From: Gemmatimonadota bacterium
Lineage (GTDB): Bacteria > Gemmatimonadota > Gemmatimonadetes > Longimicrobiales > Gaopeijiaceae
NCBI GenBank assembly: GCA_041390125.1
Contig: JAWKQN010000002.1
Location: 124,001 to 188,000, forward strand
DNA: 64,000 nt
Direction of reading: 5' to 3'
Positions 14,763 through 23,485 of the stretch are shown here, piece after piece (the first letter of the stretch is position 1; each line of letters begins with the position of its first letter). A program made the position numbers and the translations under genes. Below the pieces are notes generated by a model, which saw only the letters and a program-made list of their open reading frames with translations, ran no database searches and was not told where the DNA came from.

Positions 14763-16673
14763 GAGGCGTTCGAGCCAGAGCGCGAGCGTGAGCGTCCGCC
14801 ACAGTCGGACGACCTCGAGCTCGCCGGACGTGTTCTGCAGGAACGCGTCGCGCGCGTGCGCAGTCCAGTCCGATCGCACCCAGCGGGAGATGCCGCCGGG
14901 GTCGTCGGCGACGAGGGTCTGCAGACGCTGCAACTCGAAGCGTTTGAACGCGTGGAAGAAGCCGGGTCCGAGATCGGACTTCCCCACGCGCGTCTCCACC
15001 GCCGCCGGCAGGATGCCGTGGAGCGCGCGCCGCGTGATCGACCGCGTCCAGCCCTCGCGCACCTTCTGCTCCGGCGGCAGCGACAGGCACAGCTCCACCA
15101 TCCGCCGGTCCATGTAGGGAAGCCGCAGGTCCAGCCCGAACCGCGCAGCCAACGGGTCGAGCACCTCCACGGTCCGGAACAGCAGCGGCCGCGTGACGAG
15201 CCGGTGATGGTGGTCGCGCTCGGACGTGACGGGGCGCTTGGATGGCGCGCGCAGCGGGTCGAGCTCGGACGCGAACGAGGGCGTCAGGAACGGCGCCCAG
15301 TCGGGGTCGCGCCCGAACGGCATCGGTGCGGCGGGCGTCCGCCCCCGCAGCCGCCGGAGGAGGGTGGGGAGGCCGGTGGCGTCGAGGCGGGGCCCCAGCG
15401 TCTGGTAGCGCAGCAGCTCACGGAGCGTGGGCTTCCACGGCCGCCCACTGCGCGCCCCCCACGCCGACAGCTCGCGGCGTAGCCGCAGGAGCTGCCCCCT
15501 CCGGGCGTACTCGGCGAACGCGCCCAGGCCGTGGGAAACCACCGTGTCCCCGTCGTAGCCGTCCAGCAGGACGCGCGCGCCGTGTGCCTGCGCCCGCGGA
15601 AACAGACCCCAGCTCAGATGCAGGTTGGGTGCGGGATTGGGCCGGTCGAGCAGGGCGACCACCTCGTCGTGGTCCGCCAGCGGGGAGAAGCGATCCGCGT
15701 GCAGCAGCTCGGAGCGCGCGGGCCAGGCCTCCAGCACGGCCCGCAGATAGGGCTGCTCGTCGGAAGCGGCGACGTCGTCGTACACGCCCGACAGCGTGAC
15801 CAGCGGGTCGCTCACGCCGGCCTCGCGCCGGATCCACCCCGCCGCCGACACGATGGAGGAGGAATCGAGGCCGCCACTCAGCATGGCGGCAACCGGCGCG
15901 TCCGACCGGAGCCGCACGCGCACCGCGTCCAGGAAGACCGCGCGGAACTCCTCCTCGACCTCCGCGTCGCTGGCGGGGGCGTGGACGCGCGTGGGATCCG
16001 GCTGCCACCAGGCTTCGGTGCGCACGCCCCGCCCGTCCACCTCCAGGCGATGCCCCCAGGGCAGCGCCCGCACGTCGCGGAAGATGGTGCAGGCGGGATC
16101 GTCCACCACGGGAACCAGCAGGTGGAGGGCGACGCCGGAGGGATCGAGCGCGTCCCCGACCCACGGGAGCGTGCGCAGCGCCTTGACCTCGGACGCGAAG
16201 GCGAACCCGTGCGCGTCCGACCAGGCATGATAGAGCGGCTTGATGCCCATCGCGTCGCGTGCCCCGTGCAGCCGACCCTCCCGACCGTCCCAGAGCACGA
16301 ACGCGAAGTCGCCGAGGAGACGGGGAAGGCAGGCGGGCCCCCAGCGCTCCCACGCCGCCAGCAACAGCGCGGCGTCGGGCAGCGGCGGATCGGCGTGCCG
16401 GTCGAGACCGAGCGCGTCCAGCAGCGCGGGCCGGTTGTCCAGACGCAGGTCGGCGGTGAGCACATGGACGCCGGACCGCGAGGACAGGGGCAGCCGTTCG
16501 TGACGGGCCTCTGGCGTGGTGATCCGGTGGGCGCAGCCCAGCCCCACCGCTCCCTCCCGCCAGACGTGCAGACCATCCGGGCCGCGGTGGGCCAGCGTGG
16601 CCGCCATGGCGTCGAGGAGCGACGGGTCGACGGCGCGACCGTCCGGATGGAAGAGACCGAAGATCGCGCTCAT
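14760..16673 (-). CDS. Asparagine-synthase-like lasso-peptide cyclase
   Basis: A 637-residue protein with an N-terminal glutaminase-type domain and a C-terminal asparagine-synthase domain (PP-loop SGGLDSSS, residues 266-273). True asparagine synthetases begin MCGI with Cys2 as nucleophile; this one begins MSAIFG, so the glutaminase site is gone, as in lasso cyclases, which use only the ATP-dependent adenylating half to close the ring. RDAMGIKPLY and LDLRLPYMDRRMVEL are conserved family segments. It converges on a lasso precursor 290 bp away. No Shine-Dalgarno-like sequence precedes the ATG. Another ATP-dependent amide-forming role is possible, but the neighbour makes lasso closure the best guess. 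Confidence 0.75.
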   Translation of the reverse strand: MSAIFGLFHPDGRAVDPSLLDAMAATLAHRGPDGLHVWREGAVGLGCAHRITTPEARHERLPLSSRSGVHVLTADLRLDNRPALLDALGLDRHADPPLPDAALLLAAWERWGPACLPRLLGDFAFVLWDGREGRLHGARDAMGIKPLYHAWSDAHGFAFASEVKALRTLPWVGDALDPSGVALHLLVPVVDDPACTIFRDVRALPWGHRLEVDGRGVRTEAWWQPDPTRVHAPASDAEVEEEFRAVFLDAVRVRLRSDAPVAAMLSGGLDSSSIVSAAGWIRREAGVSDPLVTLSGVYDDVAASDEQPYLRAVLEAWPARSELLHADRFSPLADHDEVVALLDRPNPAPNLHLSWGLFPRAQAHGARVLLDGYDGDTVVSHGLGAFAEYARRGQLLRLRRELSAWGARSGRPWKPTLRELLRYQTLGPRLDATGLPTLLRRLRGRTPAAPMPFGRDPDWAPFLTPSFASELDPLRAPSKRPVTSERDHHHRLVTRPLLFRTVEVLDPLAARFGLDLRLPYMDRRMVELCLSLPPEQKVREGWTRSITRRALHGILPAAVETRVGKSDLGPGFFHAFKRFELQRLQTLVADDPGGISRWVRSDWTAHARDAFLQNTSGELEVVRLWRTLTLALWLERL

Positions 16674-16761
16674 GGAAGGGAGGCGGAGGACTCGCTGGCG
16701 AAGGGGGCGGAGCCGCCGGGGCTCCGGTCCCCCCTGCCAGGACGGCGGTCGGGACCGGCGC

Positions 16762-19494
16762 TCAGGGGGCCGGCGTCACGCGTACGGGGCAGACCTTGAG
16801 CTCGGCCGTGTGCGTGACCGGATCGTAGCCGCCTCCGGTGAGGTTGTTCACCGGCACGTCGTTGAAGCTGAAGGATGCGAAGACCGTGCCCCGTGGCGAG
16901 CGGTTCGTGGCCCTGACCCGGATGTTGACGCACCCGCGGGGGCTGGCGAGCTCGGCCCAGCCTCCGTCCGCGAGGCCCCAGGCCGCCACGTCATCCGGAT
17001 GGACCTCGAGCACCTCCTCCGGCAGGAGGTAGTCGATGCCGGCTGCGCGTCCGGTCTGGGTGCGGGTATGGTAGGACGCCAGGCGTCGCCCGGTGGTGAG
17101 CCACACCGGGTAGTCGGACGAGATCGTCTCGGCCGGATCGCGGTAGCGCACGAGCTTGAACAGCCCGCGTCCGCCCTCGATCGGGAAGTCCTCCTCGTGC
17201 AGGCGGGGCGTGCCGGGATGGCCGGGCTCGGGCACGGGCCACTGGTACTCGCCGTGTTCGATCCGGTCCCAGTCGAGCCCGGCATAGATCGGCGACACCG
17301 CGCACAGCTCGTTGAAAACCTCCTTGGCGGAGGCGAAGCCGAAGCCCTGGAAGCCCATGCGCTGCGCGAGCTGGTCGATGATCCACCAGTCCGGACGGGC
17401 CTCTCCGGGAGGCGGCACGGCGGCCCGCAGGCGCTGTACGCGCCGCTCCGTGTTGGTGCAGACGCCGTCCGTCTCGGCCCAGGCGCTGGCCGGGAAGACC
17501 ACATCCGCCAGCGCGGCCGTCTCGGTCATGAAGATGTCGATGACCACCAGGCAATCGAGGCTCTCCAGCGCGTGCTGGCAGTGCTGGCGGTCGGGATCGG
17601 AGACCACCGTGTTCTCGCCGTCGATGAGCATGGCGCGGATCCGGTCCCCGGCCAGCTCGAGCGCCGTGACCTTGGTCATGCCCTTCTCGAGGTCGGTGGC
17701 GCGGCCGTAGACGCGCTCGAACTTCGCCTGGTTCGCAGGATCGGTGACGGACTGGAAGCCGGCGTAGTTGTTGGGCAGCGCGCCGCAGTCCCCGGCTCCC
17801 TGGATGTTGTTCTGGCCGCGCATCGGGTTCACCCCGGTGCCCTCACGGCCGATGTGGCCCGTCATGAGCGCGAGGTTGCACAGGCTCTGCACGTTCTCGA
17901 CGCCGCAGATGTGCTCGGTGATGCCCAACGTGTAGTAGATGGCTCCGCGCTCGGCCTGCGCGTACCACAACGCCGCGCGCTCGATGTCGGCCGCGGGCAC
18001 CTCGCAGATGGGCGCGGCCCATTCCGGCGTGAAGTCCTTCACGTGCTCGAGGAAGGCTTCGGCCTCGCGGGTGCGGCCTTCGACGAAACCACGGTCCACC
18101 AGGCCCTCGCGCGCGATGACGTGCGCCATGGCCAGGAGCAGCGCGGTATCCGATCCCACCCGGATGGGCAGCCACAGATCCGCCAGGTCCGCCAGGCCGA
18201 TCCGGCGCGGATCGGCCACGATCATGCGGGCCCCCCGCGCCAGCGCCCGCTTGAGGCGGGTCGCAGCGACGGGGTGGCACTCCGTCATGTTGGTGCCGAT
18301 GCAGAAGATGACATCCGGCTTCTCCATGTCGACCAGCGGGTTCGACATGGCCCCTCTCCCGATCGTGGCCGCCAGACCGGCGACTGTGGGAGCGTGTCAG
18401 GCACGGCTGCAGTTGTCGATGTTGTTGGTGCCGAGCCCCGCCCGCATGAAGCGCTGCATCATGTAGGCGGCCTCGTGCGGCGCGCGGCCCGAGGCCACGC
18501 CGTAGACGGCGTGGCGGCCGTGCTCGGCGACCACCCGCCCCAGACCTTCGGCGGCGCGGTCGAGCGCCTCGTCCCACGTGGCGGGGCGCAGCTGCCCGTC
18601 CTCGCCGCGCACGAACGGTGTCTTGAGCCGGTCCGGGTGCTGCACGAAGTCGAAGGCGAACTGCCCCTTCACGCACAGCGCGCCCTTGTTGGCCGGGCCG
18701 TCCATGGCCGGCAGCACGCCGACGAGCACGTCGCCTCGGGTCTGCAGGTCGACGGAGCAGCCCACCCCGCAGTACGGGCAGATCGTGCGCGTGCTCTCGG
18801 TCTCTCCGGGCACGTCCTTTCGGGCCAGGGCCTTGAGGTCGCCGAGCGCGCCGGTGGGACACGTCTGCACGCACTGTCCGCAGAACGTGCAGGACGAATC
18901 CTTGAGCCAGCCCCCGAACTCGGTGGTGATCTGGGTGTGGAACCCCCGGCCCTGGATGGAGATGGCATAGTCGCCCTCCTGCTCGGCGCACACGCGCACG
19001 CAGCGGTAGCAGGAGATGCAGTTCTCGTAGTCGCGCAGGATGAACGGATTGGGATCGTCCGGTCGGCTCGTGCCCGAGCGCGCGCCTTCGAAGCGACCGG
19101 AGCGGGCCTCGTAGCGGTCGAGCAGCGTCGCCATCTCCTGCGAGGCGTAGCCGGACAACGGGTCGACATCCGTGTCGCGGTTCTCGGAGGCCACCATCTC
19201 CATGAGGACGCGGCGATGCATCTCCAGGCTGGCCGTGCGCGTACGCACCACCATGCCGGGCTCCGCGCGCGTCGTGCAGGATGCCACCGGATTGCGCGAC
19301 CCCTCGACCTCGACGACGCACAGGCGACACCCGCCGAACGGATCCAGCCTGGGGTCGTAGCAGAGCGTGGGGATGTCGCGGGCGTGCCGCTCCGCCACCT
19401 CCAGGATCGTCTCGCCCGGGCGGAAGTCGACCTTCTCGCCGTCCAGCGTGAACGTGGGCGTCCGACCGTTGCTTCCGTTGGCGTTCGCGATCAT
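16762..19494 (-). CDS. NAD-linked formate dehydrogenase catalytic subunit, selenoprotein
   Basis: A 910-residue protein read through an in-frame TGA at codon 366. Order: [2Fe-2S] domain (Cys45, 56, 59, 73); a NuoG-like linker lacking the usual extra cysteines; a double [4Fe-4S] ferredoxin domain (Cys159/162/165/169 and 202/205/208/212); then the Mo/W bis-MGD domain, with its own cluster CPYCGVGC...C274. The active-site text is NNIDNCSRA-U-HAPTVAGL, exactly where FdhF-type enzymes have Sec or Cys, followed by GTNMTECHPV and MRGQNNIQGAGD. It oxidises formate to CO2 and passes electrons through its clusters to the flavin subunit, whose gene overlaps it by 4 bp. Confidence 0.92.
18368..18384 (-). 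promoter_or_regulatory. Bacterial SECIS-like hairpin
   Basis: In the mRNA, 12 nt after the UGA, GUCGCC-GGUCU-GGCGGC forms a 6-bp stem (one G-U) with a GGUCU apical loop. The loop GGUCU and its position (seventh codon after UGA) match what I recall of the E. coli fdhF element bound by SelB. Part of this match is forced by the encoded Gly-Leu, so the support is good but not independent of protein conservation. Confidence 0.75.
18397..18399 (-). other. In-frame TGA read as selenocysteine (codon 366)
   Basis: The frame is open for 365 codons before and 544 codons after this single TGA, and protein similarity to formate dehydrogenases is continuous across it. The codon lies at the metal-ligand position of the family (Sec or Cys). 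This argues against a nonsense mutation or sequencing error. Confidence 0.9.
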
Positions 19495-21203
19495 CCCTGC
19501 CTCCCGGCCGGGCGGGATCCGTTCCCGCTACGGCCCACGTGATGGGCGACCTGCTCGGGAAAATACCGGAGCAGGCTCTCGGTGATCAAAGGCGCGGCCT
19601 GACCCAGGCCGCACGCGCTCGTCTTCTTCATCGTCTCGTTCAGGTCGGCGACCTCGTCCACCCACGCGTCCAGGGTGGAGGGGCCCCGACCGGAGAGCCG
19701 CTCCACCAGCCGCTGCGTGCCGATGCGGCAGGGGAAGCACTTCCCGCAGGACTCCTCCGCGAAGAACTCCATGGCGTCCCGGGCCACGGCCACCATGTCC
19801 CGCGTGTCGTCGAAGACCATGATGCCGCCTGCGCCCAGGAAGCCGCCCTTCGACCGGATGGACGGCTCGTCCAGGGTGACGGTGTCCAGGTCGGCCCCCC
19901 CGAGGAAGCCGCCCGACAGGCCCGCCATGGTGACGGCCTGGATGGCCCGCCCGGCGTGGGGACCACCCGCCCACTCCTGCAGCAGCGTCCGGAGCGGCAG
20001 CCCGATCGGCACCTCGTAGTTGCCGGGGCGGGCGATGTCGCCGGACAGGCTGATGAGCTTGGTACCCGCGTGCTCCCCCAGCCCGAGGTCGGCGTACCAG
20101 GCGCCCCCGTGCACCAGGATGGGCGGTACGGAGGCCAGCGTCTCCACGTTGTTGACCGCGGTGGGCGTGCCCTCGAACCCGTGCGTGACGGGGAACGGAG
20201 GACGGTTCCGCGGAAAGGGATGCTTGCCCTCCAGGGAGTTGAGGAGGGACGTCTCCTCCCCGCAGATGTAGGCCCCGGCGCCGCGCCGCAGATGGATGCG
20301 GAAGGAGAAGCCGGAGCCCAGGATGTCCTCGCCCAGGAGGCCCGCGCGCTCGGCGGCCGTGATCGCCTCCTCCAGGATGCGCATCGTCTCCGGGTACTCG
20401 TAGCGCAGGTAGAGAAAGCCGCGGGGCGCGCCGGTCGCGTACCCGGCGAGCGTCATCCCCTCGAGCACGGCGAAGGGATCGTGGTCCATCAGCACCCGGT
20501 CCTTGAAGCAGCCCGGCTCACCTTCGTCCGCATTGCAGACGACCGTCTTCGGCGCGCCTTCCGCCTCTGCCACCGCCTTCCATTTGCGCGCGGTGGGAAA
20601 GCCCGCTCCGCCGCGTCCGGCAAGGCGGGAGCGCTCCACCTCGGCCAGGACGTCCGCCGGACCCAGCGTGCCCAGGACCCGTTCGAGCGCAGCATAACCG
20701 CCGCTCCCGCGGTAGCCCCCCAGGGTCGCGCGCCCCGGCGTGCGGATGTGCGCGAAGACGCACTCGGTGCTGCCCGCGGGCGGGGGTGGCGGCAGGGGCG
20801 TCGGACCGCTGGACACCACGCCGCCCGGGTGCATCACCTCCACCCGGTCGCGGGTCAGGACGGGCACCGGCTCGTCGCAGCGGCCCGGGCAGGGGATGGC
20901 CAGGGGGCGGCGACCCGCGGTCTCCAGGGCCTGCATCACCTCCTCGGCGCCGCGGGTGCGGCAGACCGGGCCGGTGCACACGCGGGGTCGGTCGAGCCCC
21001 TCCGGCTCCCGCGCGAAGTGATGGTAGAACGTGACGGTGCCGTAGAGGTCGGCGATGGGGATGCGCAGGCCGCGCGCCACGGCGCGCAGGGCCTCCTCGG
21101 ACAGGTGGCCGTCCCGCTCGTGCAGCGCGTGCAGGATCGGGAGCAGGGGAGCGGGATGCCCGCGCCACCGCGCCAGGATCGCTTCGTTGCCGTCTGGGCT
21201 CAT
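19491..21203 (-). CDS. NAD(P)-binding flavin subunit of formate dehydrogenase (NuoE-NuoF fusion)
   Basis: About 570 residues. The N-terminal third is a NuoE-like thioredoxin-fold [2Fe-2S] domain (cysteines in CTGPVC and CPGRC). The rest is NuoF-like: GRGGAGFPTARKW binds FMN/NAD, CNADEGEPG and YICGEETSLLNSLEG follow, and ESCGKCFPCRIGT with a later TSACGLG holds the [4Fe-4S] cluster. Such fused subunits accept electrons from formate and reduce NAD+. Start could be ATG 21203 or ATG 21212; 21203 has GGGG a few bases before it. Its stop overlaps the catalytic subunit's start (ATGA), so the two genes form one operon. Confidence 0.9.
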   Translation of the reverse strand: MSPDGNEAILARWRGHPAPLLPILHALHERDGHLSEEALRAVARGLRIPIADLYGTVTFYHHFAREPEGLDRPRVCTGPVCRTRGAEEVMQALETAGRRPLAIPCPGRCDEPVPVLTRDRVEVMHPGGVVSSGPTPLPPPPPAGSTECVFAHIRTPGRATLGGYRGSGGYAALERVLGTLGPADVLAEVERSRLAGRGGAGFPTARKWKAVAEAEGAPKTVVCNADEGEPGCFKDRVLMDHDPFAVLEGMTLAGYATGAPRGFLYLRYEYPETMRILEEAITAAERAGLLGEDILGSGFSFRIHLRRGAGAYICGEETSLLNSLEGKHPFPRNRPPFPVTHGFEGTPTAVNNVETLASVPPILVHGGAWYADLGLGEHAGTKLISLSGDIARPGNYEVPIGLPLRTLLQEWAGGPHAGRAIQAVTMAGLSGGFLGGADLDTVTLDEPSIRSKGGFLGAGGIMVFDDTRDMVAVARDAMEFFAEESCGKCFPCRIGTQRLVERLSGRGPSTLDAWVDEVADLNETMKKTSACGLGQAAPLITESLLRYFPEQVAHHVGRSGNGSRPAGRQG

Positions 21204-21351
21204 GTGCCCCATTAGGCGGCGCGGAAGGCGGCGACGCAACCGGTGGCGACACGGGGCGTCTCCGATTCGTGACGTTCGGGTTACGTGGAGCCTCTGTTGC
21301 GCGCGCCGGCCGGAGGTCGAGCTTCGGGGGACCCTCTCCCGGACCCCATCC

Positions 21352-22890
21352 ATGCTCGCCGACGAAGCCCCGCGCCCGCTGCCGCCCTCCGCCGAGGAGG
21401 CCCAGGACCCTGCCTACCTGGAGGCGCTGGCCGCCGAGCTGGATGCGCTGCGCCTGGCCGTCGAGGCGCTGGAGCGGCGTCACTCCGCCGACATCCTGCG
21501 GGCCGCTCCCGGATCGCGGGCGTCGGCCCGCAACCTGGTCCACTACCTGGCCCTGCGGAGCCGCGATATCCGCCCGCTGCAGGACCGGCTCGCGCGGGCG
21601 GGCCTGTCTTCCCTGGGCCGCTCGGAGCCCCACGTCCTGGTCGCCCTCGAGCGGGTCCGCGGCCTGATCGCCCGTGCGCTCGGACGAACGCTCCCGGCCT
21701 CGACGCTGCTCCCGCCGGTCGGCTTCCGCGAAGGCCCGGCGCTGCTGGCGTCGCATGCCCATGCCCTCCTGGGACCGCCGCCGCCGCGCCGCTCGACCCG
21801 GATCCTGGTGACGCTGCCGACGCAGGCGGCCGACGACGCCGTCCTGGTCTCCGACATGGGTGCGGCTGGGATGGACGGGGCGCGCATCAACCTCGCCCAT
21901 GACGACCCCGCGGTCTGGAGCGCGATGGTGGAGCGCGTGCGCGCCGTGCGCCCGGAGCGGCCGGTCCGGGTGTTCATGGATCTGCCCGGTCCCAAGCTCA
22001 GGACCGGACCCGTGGTCGGAGCGTCCGGACCGGTGCGTGTGGGCCGGGGGGACCGCTTCCTCCTGGTCGGACCGATGGTGGCGGATCGGGACGTTGTGGC
22101 GCTCATGGCGCGGACCGGGGCGGTGGGCGGGGTGCGCTGCGACGTGCACGCGGTATTCCGCGACGTGCGCGCGGGGCAGCCGCTGGCGCTCGACGACGGC
22201 AAGGTGGCCGGGCGGGTGTCCGAAGCGGGAGGCTCCTGGCTCGTCGTGGACGTGACCCGGGCCCGGCGCGACGGCGTCAAGCTGAAGGAAGGACGGGGCA
22301 TCAATCTTCCGGAGACGGCGCTGTCGCTGCCCGCGCTGGGCGCCGAGGATCGGGCGGCCCTGGACTTCGTCGTGGAGCACGCCGACGCCGTTTCCCTCTC
22401 GTTCGTCCGCACCCCGGAGGACGTGCGGGACGTGCTGGAGTGTCTGCGGGAGCGCAACGGACACTCCCTGGGGCTCGTGCTCAAGATCGAGACCGTGGCC
22501 GCGTTCGAGCATCTGCCCGCGATCTTGTTCGAGGCCCTCTCCTGGCCGCGCCTCGGGCTGATGATCGCCCGGGGGGATCTGGCCGTGGAGGCCGGCTTCG
22601 AACGTCTCGCGGAAGTGCAGGAGGAGCTGCTCTGGATCGCGGAGGCGGCCCACCTGCCGACCATCTGGGCCACGCAGGTGCTGGAGTCGCTCGCGAAGCG
22701 CGGCCTTCCCTCCCGAGCGGAGATCACCGACGCGGCCATGAGCGGCCGGGCGGAATGCGTGATGCTGAACAAGGGGCCGTACATCGTCGAGGCGATCGCC
22801 ACGCTGGACGACATCCTGCGCCGCATGGACGCGCATCAGCGCAAGAAGCGCACGTTGCTGCGCAGCCTGTCGGTCAGCGGAGGGCTGTAG
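21352..22890 (+). CDS. Pyruvate-kinase-like protein with altered N- and C-termini
   Basis: A 512-residue protein. From about residue 145 it follows a pyruvate kinase barrel: RINLAHDD (for RxNFSHG), MDLPGPKLRTG, LDDGKV, KEGRGINLPE, LSFVRTPEDV, KIETVAAFEHL, MIARGDLAVEAGFE and WATQVLESL. It differs from standard enzymes in three ways: an added helical N-terminal domain of roughly 130 residues, VMLNKGPYIVEA where most have VMLSGETA..., and no C-terminal allosteric domain. It may be a pyruvate kinase variant or have another phosphotransfer role. It stands alone, divergent from the formate dehydrogenase operon. Confidence 0.8.
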   Translation: MLADEAPRPLPPSAEEAQDPAYLEALAAELDALRLAVEALERRHSADILRAAPGSRASARNLVHYLALRSRDIRPLQDRLARAGLSSLGRSEPHVLVALERVRGLIARALGRTLPASTLLPPVGFREGPALLASHAHALLGPPPPRRSTRILVTLPTQAADDAVLVSDMGAAGMDGARINLAHDDPAVWSAMVERVRAVRPERPVRVFMDLPGPKLRTGPVVGASGPVRVGRGDRFLLVGPMVADRDVVALMARTGAVGGVRCDVHAVFRDVRAGQPLALDDGKVAGRVSEAGGSWLVVDVTRARRDGVKLKEGRGINLPETALSLPALGAEDRAALDFVVEHADAVSLSFVRTPEDVRDVLECLRERNGHSLGLVLKIETVAAFEHLPAILFEALSWPRLGLMIARGDLAVEAGFERLAEVQEELLWIAEAAHLPTIWATQVLESLAKRGLPSRAEITDAAMSGRAECVMLNKGPYIVEAIATLDDILRRMDAHQRKKRTLLRSLSVSGGL

Positions 22891-23067
22891 CCGGCAGCAC
22901 CGGCTCCGTGTCCGGCAGCGGGGGCCGGCCCGCCCCTCCGTCCCGATCCGCGCCTCCCGCTCGTTCCCCTCCGCATCGCCCTACACGACGGGCGGCGAAT
23001 GCCGGACCGCACCTTTCGGTGCCGGGGCTGTACCTTCCGGGAGGCGCACGACTTCCGGAGGGGAGCG

Positions 23068-23481
23068 ATGCAATCCGAGCACCTGGGCAACGTGCACCCT
23101 GGCTGGGTGCTGGGCGGCTGGCTGGTGGCGATCGCGACCACGTCGGCGACGTTCCTGGTCCTGGTGGGAACGGGGATGGTGGGTCCGGAGCGGCAGGATG
23201 CCCTCGGATTCGGGGTGGCCGTGGCCGTCGGCTTCTTCGCGGCCGGGCTGTTCGTGGGGCTGCGCTGGTCGGAGGCGCCGATCCTGCACGCGGTGGCGCT
23301 GACGCTGACGAGCATCGTGGTGCTGCTCGCGATCGATCTGACCGGTGCGGGGCGGGGGTTCGCCGCCGCCGAATCGGTGCCGGTGGCCTTGGCGACCCTG
23401 TTGATCCAGTTCGCCGCGGCGGCGTTGGGGGGACGGATGGGACGACGGATGGTCAGCGGGCGCGTGGGCGCCGGAGGCTAA
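23068..23481 (+). CDS. Small integral membrane protein
   Basis: A 137-residue protein with four predicted membrane spans (about residues 10-32, 45-65, 72-92 and 102-122) and a basic C-terminus (GGRMGRRMVSGR). The start is supported by GGAGGGGAG before ATG 23068. No family was recognised. It lies 4 bp before the next gene, so it is probably co-transcribed with it and the YceI-like gene. Confidence 0.6.
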   Translation: MQSEHLGNVHPGWVLGGWLVAIATTSATFLVLVGTGMVGPERQDALGFGVAVAVGFFAAGLFVGLRWSEAPILHAVALTLTSIVVLLAIDLTGAGRGFAAAESVPVALATLLIQFAAAALGGRMGRRMVSGRVGAGG

Positions 23482-23485
23482 CGGA

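Noticed and set aside
16762..18399. Formate dehydrogenase as two genes or a pseudogene split by a stop
   Set aside because: The TGA is at the exact Sec/Cys position of the family, the frame is unchanged, and a SECIS-like hairpin follows.
16516..19542. A 1008-residue open frame on the plus strand
   Set aside because: Antisense shadow of the formate dehydrogenase and cyclase genes.
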